Source of the DNA: Prosthecobacter vanneervenii
Lineage (GTDB): Bacteria > Verrucomicrobiota > Verrucomicrobiia > Verrucomicrobiales > Verrucomicrobiaceae
Assembly: GCF_014203095.1 (NCBI RefSeq)
Contig: NZ_JACHIG010000009.1
Coordinates: 124,001 to 188,000 of the forward strand
Reading direction: 5' to 3'
Length of the DNA stretch: 64,000 nt
The translations under genes and the position numbers were made by a program. Shown piece after piece: positions 56,260 to 60,901 of this stretch. The notes beneath the pieces are model-generated. The model was not told the origin of the DNA. It ran no database searches and saw nothing but the letters and a program-made list of their open reading frames with translations. Position 1 is the first letter of the stretch, and each line of letters begins with the position of its first letter.

Positions 56260-56398
56260 TCGCGGAGAAAAGCAGACAGGCTCTAACTGAGGAGCCGGGA
56301 ATCGAACCCAGATCCGGCTTTCACCGAACCCCAACTCATGGGCACCGCACTTCAGTTTGGTGTTATGTCGCGAAGAAATCCTGTCTTCACTGCCGCGA
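56260..56398 (-). ncRNA. Y RNA candidate 2 with tRNA-like module
   Basis: 139 nt. Outer stem TCGCGG/CCGCGA; internal loop CAGTGA opposite GCTTTTCT; inner stem AGACAGG/CCTGTCT. Inside: AACTGA/TCAGTT as an acceptor-like stem, an anticodon-like hairpin with TGAAAG in the loop, and a canonical T arm (CTGGG, TTCGATT, CCCGG). Followed by seven T residues. Confidence 0.78.
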
Positions 56399-56411
56399 AA
56401 TGGAAAAAAGA

Positions 56412-56509
56412 ATCTGAGGAGAAAAGCGGCCGGGGCTTCACCCTGTCGCCAGGATGATGGGATTTGAACCCACGATTTCCGGAGTATCCCCGGCCTTGCT
56501 GCCTCAGAT
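56412..56509 (-). ncRNA. Y RNA candidate 1
   Basis: 98 nt. Outer stem ATCTGAGG/CCTCAGAT; internal loop CAGCAA opposite GCTTTTCT; inner stem GGCCGGGG/CCCCGGCC, all perfect. Inside are a T arm (GTGGG, TTCAAAT, CCCAT) and a second hairpin CATCCTG/CAGGGTG. Followed by TTCTTTTTT. A terminator for the 270-residue gene lies just ahead, so transcription must start between them or read through. Confidence 0.78.
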
Positions 56510-56515
56510 CAATCT

Positions 56516-56564
56516 AAAAAGAAAATGGCGCGTGCGGCACACCGATGGGCATGCCGCACACGCG
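56516..56564 (-). terminator. Terminator-like hairpin after the 270-residue gene
   Basis: Minus strand TGCGGCA/TGCCGCA with outer GCG/CGC and a two-base bulge, followed by CATTTTCTTTTT. It separates the protein gene from the Y RNA array. Confidence 0.75.
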
Positions 56565-56588
56565 ATGGTTTGAACGTGTCGGTTTGAA

Positions 56589-57401
56589 TCAGTCGAGGAA
56601 GGCCAGATTGCTGCGCGAGGCAGCACGGTGCTCCTCGTTCATCAAGACCTGGTGCCAGTCGTGAAGCACGATGGTGGCATGGTCGGCATGGCGGATCGCG
56701 CCCCGGGCATACACGCCCGGATTGCGTCGCATCGTCTGCCAGATCCACTTCTTCGCATCAGGGTTCCGGCGGATCAGTTTGGAATACTGAGTCTCGGAGA
56801 TGCCCTGTGGGTGCTGTCGGTTGACATAGACCAGTTCGCCGCCAGTGCGGTAGAGCTGCTCCACGAGGTGCGGCTTGCTGCCGCCTCCACGAGAGATGGG
56901 CTCATGACGCAGGATGAGCTTGGGATCCACGGCCAATGGTTTTTCCACTGGCACGAAGAACCACTCGCCCTGACGGCGGAAGGCCGCGTTGTTCCTGGTG
57001 TTGGCCTGCCGGGCATTCAGGTTCTTGCGAGCCTGCGCCTGGCGCACGGGAGCCGGTTTCAGCGCCTCCTTGGCCTGCACCACGGTGGATGCAGTGCCTG
57101 GAACAGCGGCGACAAACCATTCGCGCTCATCGTGACCGCACAGAAAGCGGTCCTTGCGTTTGCTTTCCTCGTTTTTCACAAGGAGCAGCAAATGGCGGTT
57201 GTCCTCCTGCTTGTTCAGCAGGGAGAACTCCACCTCCGCAAGGCTCGCATCATCGCCCCGCAGGGCGAAGAACTGTCCGTGACGATCATGTCCGATGTCG
57301 AGCGAGTATCCCGAGGAAGCGCCCCGGCTGCGAGCCGGAGCCTCCAAACGAAGCCGTGCACCGATGGATTCAAACGCACGTTCGAGATGTTCGAGTTTCA
57401 T
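56589..57401 (-). CDS. Unrecognised 270-residue protein of the Ro60/Y RNA island
   Basis: No family recognised. Residues 1-95 look like a compact alpha/beta domain (LDIGHDRHGQFFALRG, then HLLLLVKNEESKRKDRFLCG, EREWFVAAVP). A basic linker rich in R, Q and N follows (about 112-145). The second half contains FFVPVEKPLAVDPKLILRHE, SRGGGSKPHLVEQLYRTGGE and an aromatic/histidine-rich end (RHADHATIVLHDWHQVL). No signal peptide. Its place between the tRNA array and the Y RNAs makes an RNA-binding or RNA-processing role a reasonable guess. Confidence 0.75.
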   Translation of the reverse strand: MKLEHLERAFESIGARLRLEAPARSRGASSGYSLDIGHDRHGQFFALRGDDASLAEVEFSLLNKQEDNRHLLLLVKNEESKRKDRFLCGHDEREWFVAAVPGTASTVVQAKEALKPAPVRQAQARKNLNARQANTRNNAAFRRQGEWFFVPVEKPLAVDPKLILRHEPISRGGGSKPHLVEQLYRTGGELVYVNRQHPQGISETQYSKLIRRNPDAKKWIWQTMRRNPGVYARGAIRHADHATIVLHDWHQVLMNEEHRAASRSNLAFLD

Positions 57402-57559
57402 AAAGGAATCATCGAATCATCATCCGTACGATCTGCCCGCAGACGGGCACGCTGGACGGATGTGACAGCGATCTTCCTGACAAGGATGACGCCGGTGGGA
57501 AGACTCGCCGGCTAACTGGGTTGGTGTTTCATGAGTTTATTGGTGTTAGAGGTGAAAAA
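57402..57559. other. Leader between tRNA-Lys and the 270-residue gene
   Basis: No gene seen. It holds a hairpin GCCCG/CGGGC at about 57437-57450 and GCCGG/CCGGC pairing near 57493-57513, so the leader RNA is structured. Confidence 0.35.
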
Positions 57560-57634
57560 TGGTCGGCCCACAGGGACATGCACCCTGCTATGCCGGTTAA
57601 AAGCCGGCTGCTTCGCTTTCTAAGCTTTGGACCG
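57560..57634 (-). tRNA. tRNA-Lys(TTT), atypical elbow
   Basis: Full cloverleaf with CCA encoded. Acceptor CGGTCCA/TGGGCCG, A73. Anticodon arm GCCGG, CTTTTAA, CCGGC. T arm CAGGG, TGCATGT, CCCTG: position 55 is G instead of T. D loop TAGAAAGCGA lacks GG. Confidence 0.85.
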
Positions 57635-57639
57635 TGAAG

Positions 57640-57713
57640 GCATGGAGACTGGAATGGAGCCCGGTTGTTTTTACTGTTTGAGGCTCTCTGCTTCGTGATT
57701 CCCTGCTCCATGC
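57640..57713 (-). ncRNA. tRNA-sized RNA with acceptor-like stem, identity unclear
   Basis: GCATGGAG/CTCCATGC closes a 74-nt region in the gap between tRNA-Lys and tRNA-Glu, at the array's usual spacing. CAGGGA follows the 5' strand. No clear anticodon or T arm; GAGCC/GGCTC may form an inner stem. It could be a decayed tRNA or a Y-like RNA. Confidence 0.4.
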
Positions 57714-57723
57714 AGAAAAAAAT

Positions 57724-57800
57724 TGGCACCCACGGCGGGACTCGCACCCGCTAGGCCAGATTTGAAGGACCTGTCGCTCGACGACTTTGCATTCGTGGGC
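57724..57800 (-). tRNA. tRNA-Glu(TTC), atypical elbow
   Basis: Acceptor GCCCACG/CGTGGGT, G73, CCA. Anticodon arm CAGGT, CCTTCAA, ATCTG: the universal T33 is C. T arm GCGGG, TGCGAGT, CCCGC with G55. G73 fits glutamate. D loop lacks GG. Confidence 0.75.
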
Positions 57801-57805
57801 TTTGA

Positions 57806-58046
57806 AAAATGGCGGAACGCCGAGAGCCGAGTGCTCTGGCCTGGGCACGAGACAGACTGCCAAAGGCAGCCCGGAAGGGTGAGCCCGCCGTGAGGCGGTG
57901 GGCGAATCAACAGCTCCTCATGCCGCGCTATGGCGGCACGATCTCGTTAGCACCGAACGCCTGCGCGACAGCGCATGATCAAAGCGAAGCCTATTCCGCA
58001 TAGCTGCGCAGCAGCAATTCCGGCACGCTGGTCCGGCTGACGTTCC
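57806..58046. repeat. Palindrome-rich intergenic repeat region
   Basis: A chain of GC-rich hairpins between tRNA-Glu and the 240-residue gene: CTGCC/GGCAG, GCCCGCC with GGCGGTGGGC, TGCCGC/GGCGGCA. One part (about 57912-57950, minus strand ATAGCGCG, CATGAGG, AGCTG) resembles the 66-67 nt element that splits two tRNAs of the array. It looks like an interspersed repeat and no gene is supported here. Confidence 0.45.
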
Positions 58047-58049
58047 ATG

Positions 58050-58772
58050 TTAGAAGAAGCGCTGGCGGGACTTGCTCCGAGTGAGTGCGGAAGCAGATAA
58101 GATGGCACGCTCATATGCCGTCTTCTCTGCCTCCACATCACCAGCGATGGCAGCACGCATGCGTTTTTGCGCCAACCGATCAAGCATATCGTGGCGTATT
58201 TTGGAGTCTTTCCAACGCCGGACACCAAGCAGCTTGTTCAGGTGTCCTGCACGCTTAGGATTGAGCAGAATACTTTCGATTTCACTGAGCCGGGAGTCGC
58301 CTTCAGGATCGCAGACCGGCAGTTCACGAACCATACGAGGGGCCACCTTAAGTTCGAAAAGCTGAGGCCATTTAAAACGCCAGGTGTGTTCCCAGGCACG
58401 CTGTTGGAATACATGCTCCACCATGAAATAGTGTTTCCACTCCGCTGGAAAATTGCCACGCCGTAGGCGCCTCGGCTTGATGCGCTGCAGCGGTTGATCT
58501 AGCTGCTGCAGCTGGCGACGCCGACAACGCTTGGTGGGCTCAAAGCTGCGTCTCCAGTGATATTTGATCACATTGATCTCCTTGAGTATGGCCTCGAGCA
58601 CGGGGGCATCAGGCCGTTCTTTGGCTGCGTTGGTGAGAAAGTAGCGGCGCATCCAGCCTCGCTGAACAGGCTGCTCAAGGATCACTTTTTCAGGAAAGCG
58701 ACGCCAAAGTTTTCGACGCTCGCGATCCAGCGCCAGCAGATGCTTCTCTTGAATGTCTTGTTGGGTTTTCAA
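58050..58772 (-). CDS. Unrecognised basic 240-residue protein inside the tRNA array
   Basis: Starts at TTG (58770-58772); no ATG is available nearby. The protein is strongly basic (many Arg/Lys, RRRQLQQLDQ, KPRRLRRGNF) and rich in Trp/Phe (AEWKHYFMVEHVFQQRAWEH, then TWRFKWPQLFEL). No family recognised, no signal or membrane segment. It sits between tRNA-Glu and tRNA-Arg, interrupting the array. The charge suggests nucleic acid binding. Confidence 0.65.
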   Translation of the reverse strand: MKTQQDIQEKHLLALDRERRKLWRRFPEKVILEQPVQRGWMRRYFLTNAAKERPDAPVLEAILKEINVIKYHWRRSFEPTKRCRRRQLQQLDQPLQRIKPRRLRRGNFPAEWKHYFMVEHVFQQRAWEHTWRFKWPQLFELKVAPRMVRELPVCDPEGDSRLSEIESILLNPKRAGHLNKLLGVRRWKDSKIRHDMLDRLAQKRMRAAIAGDVEAEKTAYERAILSASALTRSKSRQRFF

Positions 58773-58809
58773 TGGGTGGTGTTGGGTGGTTTATATCTTT
58801 TTGTTGAAA

Positions 58810-58885
58810 TGGCACTCCCGGAAGGACTTTCGCCTCCAGCCTCCGCGTTCGAAGCGCGGTGCTCTAGACATTGAGCTACGGGAGC
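58810..58885 (-). tRNA. tRNA-Arg(TCG), atypical elbow
   Basis: 76 nt with CCA. Acceptor GCTCCCG/CGGGAGT, G73. Anticodon arm CCGCG, CTTCGAA, CGCGG. T arm GGAGG, CGAAAGT, CCTTC: the T54-T55-C56 trio is lost and position 55 is G. D loop AATGTCTA. Confidence 0.85.
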
Positions 58886-58893
58886 ATTGAAAA

Positions 58894-58969
58894 TGGTGTC
58901 TCCGGCAGGATTCGCACCTGCGGCCTGCTGATTCGTAATCAGCCACTCTTTCTGCTGAGCTACGGAGAC
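58894..58969 (-). tRNA. tRNA-Arg(ACG), atypical elbow
   Basis: 76 nt with CCA. Perfect acceptor GTCTCCG/CGGAGAC, A73. Anticodon arm GCTGA, TTACGAA, TCAGC. T arm GCAGG, TGCGAAT, CCTGC (G55). D loop AGCAGAAA has AG where GG is expected. Confidence 0.9.
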
Positions 58970-58978
58970 ATGAAAAAG

Positions 58979-59050
58979 TGCCCATGGCAGGACTCGCACC
59001 CGCACTGGACCGCTTCTGAGGCGGTTGTCTCTGCGTTGGACTACATGGGC
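58979..59050 (-). tRNA. tRNA-Leu(CAG)-like, short variable loop, no CCA
   Basis: Acceptor GCCCATG/CATGGGC, A73, then CTT rather than CCA. Anticodon arm ACCGC, CTCAGAA, GCGGT. T arm GCGGG, TGCGAGT, CCTGC (G55). The variable loop is only five bases although leucine tRNAs normally have a long arm, so the anticodon may sit on a non-leucine body. Confidence 0.75.
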
Positions 59051-59058
59051 ATGAAAAC

Positions 59059-59201
59059 TGACAGCCTCGGGTGGAGTTGCGGCTCCTGCCGATGTGCGAA
59101 GTCTGCTCCGCACCTCATGATAACGCGCTATCACGCTTTGGCGCTGCACCACCAACTCTCCGCTTCAAAGGCGGATGCTCTGCTGATTGAGCTACAAGGC
59201 T
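59059..59201 (-). tRNA. tRNA-Gln(TTG) split by a 67-nt insertion in the T loop
   Basis: Acceptor AGCCTTG/CGAGGCT, G73 then TCA. D arm GCTC, AATCAGCA, GAGC. Anticodon arm TCCGC, CTTTGAA, GCGGA. T stem GGTGG/CCACC. The T loop would read TGCAACT (G55) but is opened after TGC by 67 nt (59079-59145). Without removal the T arm is broken. G73 fits glutamine. Confidence 0.75.
59079..59145 (-). repeat. 67-nt insertion element, copy in tRNA-Gln
   Basis: Same strand as the tRNA. Begins AGCGCC, contains GATAGCGCG and GGTGCGGAGCAG, ends GCCGC. Flanks are TGC before and AA after. About three-quarters identical to the copy in tRNA-Ala. No open reading frame, no target duplication. Confidence 0.75.
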
Positions 59202-59210
59202 TTTTTGAAA

Positions 59211-59287
59211 TGGTCGGATACCCCGGTGCCGCCCCGGGCTCCTCTTGCTTCCAAGGCAAGCGAGTGCTGCTGGCTCTCTCGTATCCG
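59211..59287 (-). tRNA. tRNA-Pro(TGG), atypical elbow
   Basis: 77 nt with CCA. Perfect acceptor CGGATAC/GTATCCG, A73. Anticodon arm CTTGC, CTTGGAA, GCAAG. T arm CCCGG, GGCGGCA, CCGGG (G54, G55). D arm GAG, AGCCAGCAGCA, CTC. Confidence 0.87.
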
Positions 59288-59296
59288 AATAAAAAA

Positions 59297-59371
59297 TGGA
59301 CGTATGCCCCAGGCTCGCACTGGGTAAGGCGGCTTTGCAGACCGCCGACTCGGCTCTTCGTCTTGCACACG
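59297..59371 (-). tRNA. tRNA-Cys(GCA), atypical elbow
   Basis: 75 nt with CCA. Acceptor CGTGTGC/GCATACG. T73 is the known cysteine identity base. Anticodon arm GCGGT, CTGCAAA, GCCGC. T arm CCCAG, TGCGAGC, CTGGG (G55). D arm GAC, GAAGAGCCGA, GTC. Confidence 0.88.
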
Positions 59372-59379
59372 AATTGAAA

Positions 59380-59453
59380 TGGTTCCCTCAGCCGGATCCG
59401 CCCCGGCACCGCTTCGTTCACAACGAAGAATGCTACAGTTACACCATGAAGGA
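59380..59453 (-). tRNA. tRNA-His(GTG), atypical elbow
   Basis: 74 nt with CCA. Acceptor TCCTTCA/TGAGGGA, A73, so the usual G-1:C73 pair of histidine tRNAs is not encoded. Anticodon arm CTTCG, TTGTGAA, CGAAG. T arm GCCGG, GGCGGAT, CCGGC (G55). D loop TAACTGTAG is one G short of the canonical form. Confidence 0.83.
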
Positions 59454-59462
59454 TGTATGAAA

Positions 59463-59538
59463 TGGAGCCTCCGGTGGGTTTCGCACCCACATGTACCTGT
59501 TTACGAAACAGGTGCCTTTCTGCGTCGGCCACGGAGGA
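59463..59538 (-). tRNA. tRNA-Thr(CGT), atypical elbow
   Basis: 76 nt with CCA. Acceptor TCCTCCG/CGGAGGC with a 1-72 mismatch, T73. Anticodon arm CCTGT, TTCGTAA, ACAGG. T arm GTGGG, TGCGAAA, CCCAC (G55). D arm GCC, GACGCAGAAA, GGC. Confidence 0.85.
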
Positions 59539-59546
59539 GTCTGAAA

Positions 59547-59621
59547 TGGTGCGGCATGTCGGTGCTGCCCCGACGCGCCCTGTTTGGAAGACAGGCATGC
59601 TTGCTGTTACATCAATGCCGC
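59547..59621 (-). tRNA. tRNA-Gly(TCC), atypical elbow
   Basis: 75 nt with CCA. Perfect acceptor GCGGCAT/ATGCCGC, A73. Anticodon arm CCTGT, CTTCCAA, ACAGG. T arm GTCGG, GGCAGCA, CCGAC (G55). D arm ATG, TAACAGCAAG, CAT. Confidence 0.87.
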
Positions 59622-59630
59622 ATTGAAAAA

Positions 59631-59705
59631 TGGTCGCTGGAGTTGGTATCGCGCCAACCTGTGCGGAACTTCAACCCGCCGCTCATCTGTCTAAGCCATC
59701 CAGCG
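59631..59705 (-). tRNA. tRNA-Phe(GAA), atypical elbow
   Basis: 75 nt with CCA. Perfect acceptor CGCTGGA/TCCAGCG, A73 as in phenylalanine tRNAs. Anticodon arm GCGGG, TTGAAGT, TCCGC. T arm GTTGG, CGCGATA, CCAAC (G55). D arm GCT, TAGACAGATG, AGC. Confidence 0.87.
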
Positions 59706-59719
59706 TTGTTTGATAAAAG

Positions 59720-59793
59720 TGGTCCCTCTGCGTGGTGATTCTCCACGGTCTGCCGGTTATCGACCGGCTGCTCTGCTGTTGAGCTACAGAGGG
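59720..59793 (-). tRNA. tRNA-Ile(GAT), atypical elbow
   Basis: 74 nt with CCA. Perfect acceptor CCCTCTG/CAGAGGG, A73. Anticodon arm GCCGG, TCGATAA, CCGGC with C33 in place of T33. T arm CGTGG, AGAATCA, CCACG (G55, A56). D arm GCTC, AACAGCA, GAGC. Confidence 0.82.
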
Positions 59794-59802
59794 ATGTTAA
59801 AA

Positions 59803-59860
59803 TGGCGGGGCACCAGAGAATGTCTGGCGCGATAGCGCCTCATTGAAACGCCCGGCGCTT
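59803..59860 (-). ncRNA. tRNA remnant with palindromic hairpin
   Basis: Ends in CCA at the array's normal spacing but is only about 57 nt. A CCAGA/TCTGG hairpin resembles a T arm. The rest is a GGCGC, TATC, GCGCC palindrome sharing its core with the insertion element. No anticodon arm. Probably a tRNA gene destroyed by the repeat. Confidence 0.4.
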
Positions 59861-59866
59861 TTGACA

Positions 59867-59957
59867 TGGCCTCGGAAGAGGCAATCGCACTCTGGACGCC
59901 TTTGCAGGGCGCAGCGGTTTTCGAGACCGTTTCCTCGTCTATGCCGGACGTACTCCG
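59867..59957 (-). tRNA. tRNA-Ser(CGA)-like, class II, weak acceptor
   Basis: 91 nt with CCA. Anticodon arm with CTCGAAA loop (ACGGT, ACCGC). Long variable arm GCGCC, CTGCAAA, GGCGT as expected for serine. D arm GTC, CGGCATA, GAC. The acceptor stem is poor (CGGAG/TTCCG only) and the T arm has an enlarged TGCGATTGC loop, so it may not be functional. Confidence 0.65.
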
Positions 59958-59963
59958 TTGAAA

Positions 59964-60036
59964 TGGCTCCCCGACGTGGATTCGCACCACGACGATCGGC
60001 TTAACAGGCCGACAGGCTACTTTACCTCACAGGGGA
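59964..60036 (-). tRNA. tRNA-Asn(GTT), atypical elbow
   Basis: 73 nt with CCA. Acceptor TCCCCTG/TCGGGGA with one mismatch; G73 fits asparagine. Anticodon arm TCGGC, CTGTTAA, GCCGA. T arm CGTGG, TGCGAAT, CCACG (G55). D arm AGG, TAAAGTAG, CCT. Confidence 0.85.
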
Positions 60037-60045
60037 TTCTAAAAA

Positions 60046-60185
60046 TGGTGGACGAGGACGGTAACGCTCCGTCTCCTGCTGGGTGCAGCGCCTCGCGCGA
60101 TAGCGCGAAATCATGTGGTGCGGAGCAGTAACTGCACAGCCGCAGGAGCGGCAAACCAGCTGTGCGCCTTGTACACTACAAGCCC
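60046..60185 (-). tRNA. tRNA-Ala(TGC) split by a 66-nt insertion in the anticodon loop
   Basis: Acceptor GGGCTTG/CTCGTCC has two mismatches but keeps G3-T70, the alanine identity pair, and A73, CCA. D arm GTG, TACAAGGCG, CAC. Anticodon stem GCTGG/CCAGC; the loop TTTGC-AC is opened by 66 nt (60087-60152). T arm GACGG, AGCGTTA, CCGTC (G55). Confidence 0.75.
60087..60152 (+). repeat. 66-nt insertion element, copy in tRNA-Ala
   Basis: Opposite strand to the tRNA. Begins AGCGCC, contains GATAGCGCG and GGTGCGGAGCAG, ends GCGGC. Flanked by TGC and AA, exactly as the copy in tRNA-Gln. Contains a TCGCGC, GATA, GCGCGA hairpin. Confidence 0.75.
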
Positions 60186-60192
60186 ATGAAAA

Positions 60193-60265
60193 TGGACGCA
60201 GGGGATGGAGTTGCACCAACCAAGACAGGCTTATGAAACCCGTCAGAGCACTGGCTCTCCCTGCA
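60193..60265 (-). tRNA. tRNA-Met(CAT), atypical elbow
   Basis: 73 nt with CCA. Acceptor TGCAGGG/CCCTGCG, T73. Anticodon arm CGGGT, TTCATAA, GCCTG. T arm GTTGG, TGCAACT, CCATC (G55, one stem mismatch). D arm is short: GAGC, CAGT, GCTC. Not initiator-like. Confidence 0.78.
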
Positions 60266-60275
60266 TTTTGAAAAA

Positions 60276-60364
60276 TGGAAACGCCCACGAGAAACACGGG
60301 GACCGCCACGGTGGGCCAATAACGGCATATGAAGTTGCTGCCGTGCGCCCCGTGCTTCGTGGGC
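60276..60364 (-). ncRNA. Long-stem structured RNA in tRNA array
   Basis: GCCCACGA/TCGTGGGC encloses CACGGGG/CCCCGTG, with AG opposite TTTC between them; inside, ACGGCA/TGCCGT and a CCAC/GTGG hairpin. The two-stem outline with a U-rich 3' bulge recalls the Y RNAs near Ro60. No credible anticodon or T arm. Ends in CCA. Confidence 0.5.
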
Positions 60365-60373
60365 ATGAATAAA

Positions 60374-60460
60374 TGGTGCGGCGTCACGGTAATGCTCCGT
60401 GCTGGCTCAATGAGCACTGGGGTTACAGTCCAGGTCGCCTGTTTAACGATCTACCGCCGC
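60374..60460 (-). tRNA. tRNA-Tyr(GTA), class II, atypical elbow
   Basis: 87 nt with CCA. Acceptor GCGGCGG/ACGCCGC (7-66 mismatch), A73. Anticodon loop CTGTAAC. Variable arm GCTC, ATT, GAGC as expected for bacterial tyrosine. T arm CACGG, AGCATTA, CCGTG (G55). Confidence 0.83.
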
Positions 60461-60479
60461 GTTCTTGAATTGGAAAAGA

Positions 60480-60554
60480 TGGCACGGCGGGTAGGTACTG
60501 CCCCCACATCCTCGGGTTTTGGAGACCCGTGCATTGCTTGTCTGCCACCGCCGT
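60480..60554 (-). tRNA. tRNA-Trp(CCA), atypical elbow
   Basis: 75 nt with CCA. Perfect acceptor ACGGCGG/CCGCCGT; G73 fits tryptophan. Anticodon arm CGGGT, CTCCAAA, ACCCG. T arm GTGGG, GGCAGTA, CCTAC (G55). D arm GCA, GACAAGCAA, TGC. Confidence 0.87.
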
Positions 60555-60580
60555 ATCTTATTGGAAAAACTTCACCGTTC

Positions 60581-60669
60581 TGCCATTCAAGGACACGGAG
60601 GCGGCCGATCACCACTCTCTCCCACAGAGTCACACACCACAGTACCACGCTCCGCGCCCTTGAATGGCA
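60581..60669 (-). ncRNA. 20-bp stem hairpin RNA
   Basis: The 20 bases at 60581-60600 pair without a break (allowing G-U) with 60650-60669 (ends TGCCATTCAAGG and CCTTGAATGGCA). The loop holds an ACTCT/AGAGT hairpin. It is not a tRNA. Strand is assumed from the neighbours. Its base overlaps the next hairpin, so the two folds exclude each other. Confidence 0.45.
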
Positions 60670-60697
60670 GATCAGCCTCTTAATGAGGTGATCTGCC
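60666..60697 (-). ncRNA. Small perfect hairpin
   Basis: GGCAGATC/GATCTGCC with an inner CCTC/GAGG stem and ATTAA loop. It looks like an acceptor stem joined directly to one hairpin. Function unknown. Confidence 0.35.
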
Positions 60698-60786
60698 AAA
60701 TCTGACCAGCCCGCAAAACGATTGCCGCTTTGAGAGTTGGTCTATAAAGAACGAACACCGCTGCCACGCACGGGATGGAATGTGTA

Positions 60787-60881
60787 GATCACCCCATCGC
60801 TGGCGTCGCACCCGCAGGTCTTTCACGGCGGATGTTTCGGTGTTTATGGCACACCTCCCAGGGAAGCCTTTTCGTGATGTC
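60787..60881 (-). ncRNA. tRNA-like remnant
   Basis: Contains an array-type T arm (GCGGG, TGCGACG, CCAGC; G55) and an anticodon-like arm GGTGT, GCCATAA, ACACC (CAT, C33). Only five acceptor pairs can be made and the D region is unclear. Confidence 0.4.
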
Positions 60882-60901
60882 AAAATTGGGCAATAAGCCC
60901 C

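Noticed and set aside
57806-57890. A further tRNA starting with TGG on the plus strand (CCA on minus)
   Set aside because: The hairpins do not form a cloverleaf; acceptor and T arm are absent and the sequence continues into a palindromic repeat.
53595-58772. An RtcB or RtcA ligase/cyclase gene expected near Ro60
   Set aside because: No frame in the region carries the RtcB or RtcA signatures; the system here lacks them locally.
60087-60152. Group I intron in the tRNA-Ala anticodon loop
   Set aside because: At 66 nt it is far too short for a group I intron, and the same sequence occurs inverted in the T loop of tRNA-Gln.
58810-60554. Regular spacing of short units suggested a CRISPR array
   Set aside because: The units are cloverleaf tRNAs of different sequence with encoded CCA; there are no identical direct repeats and no cas genes.
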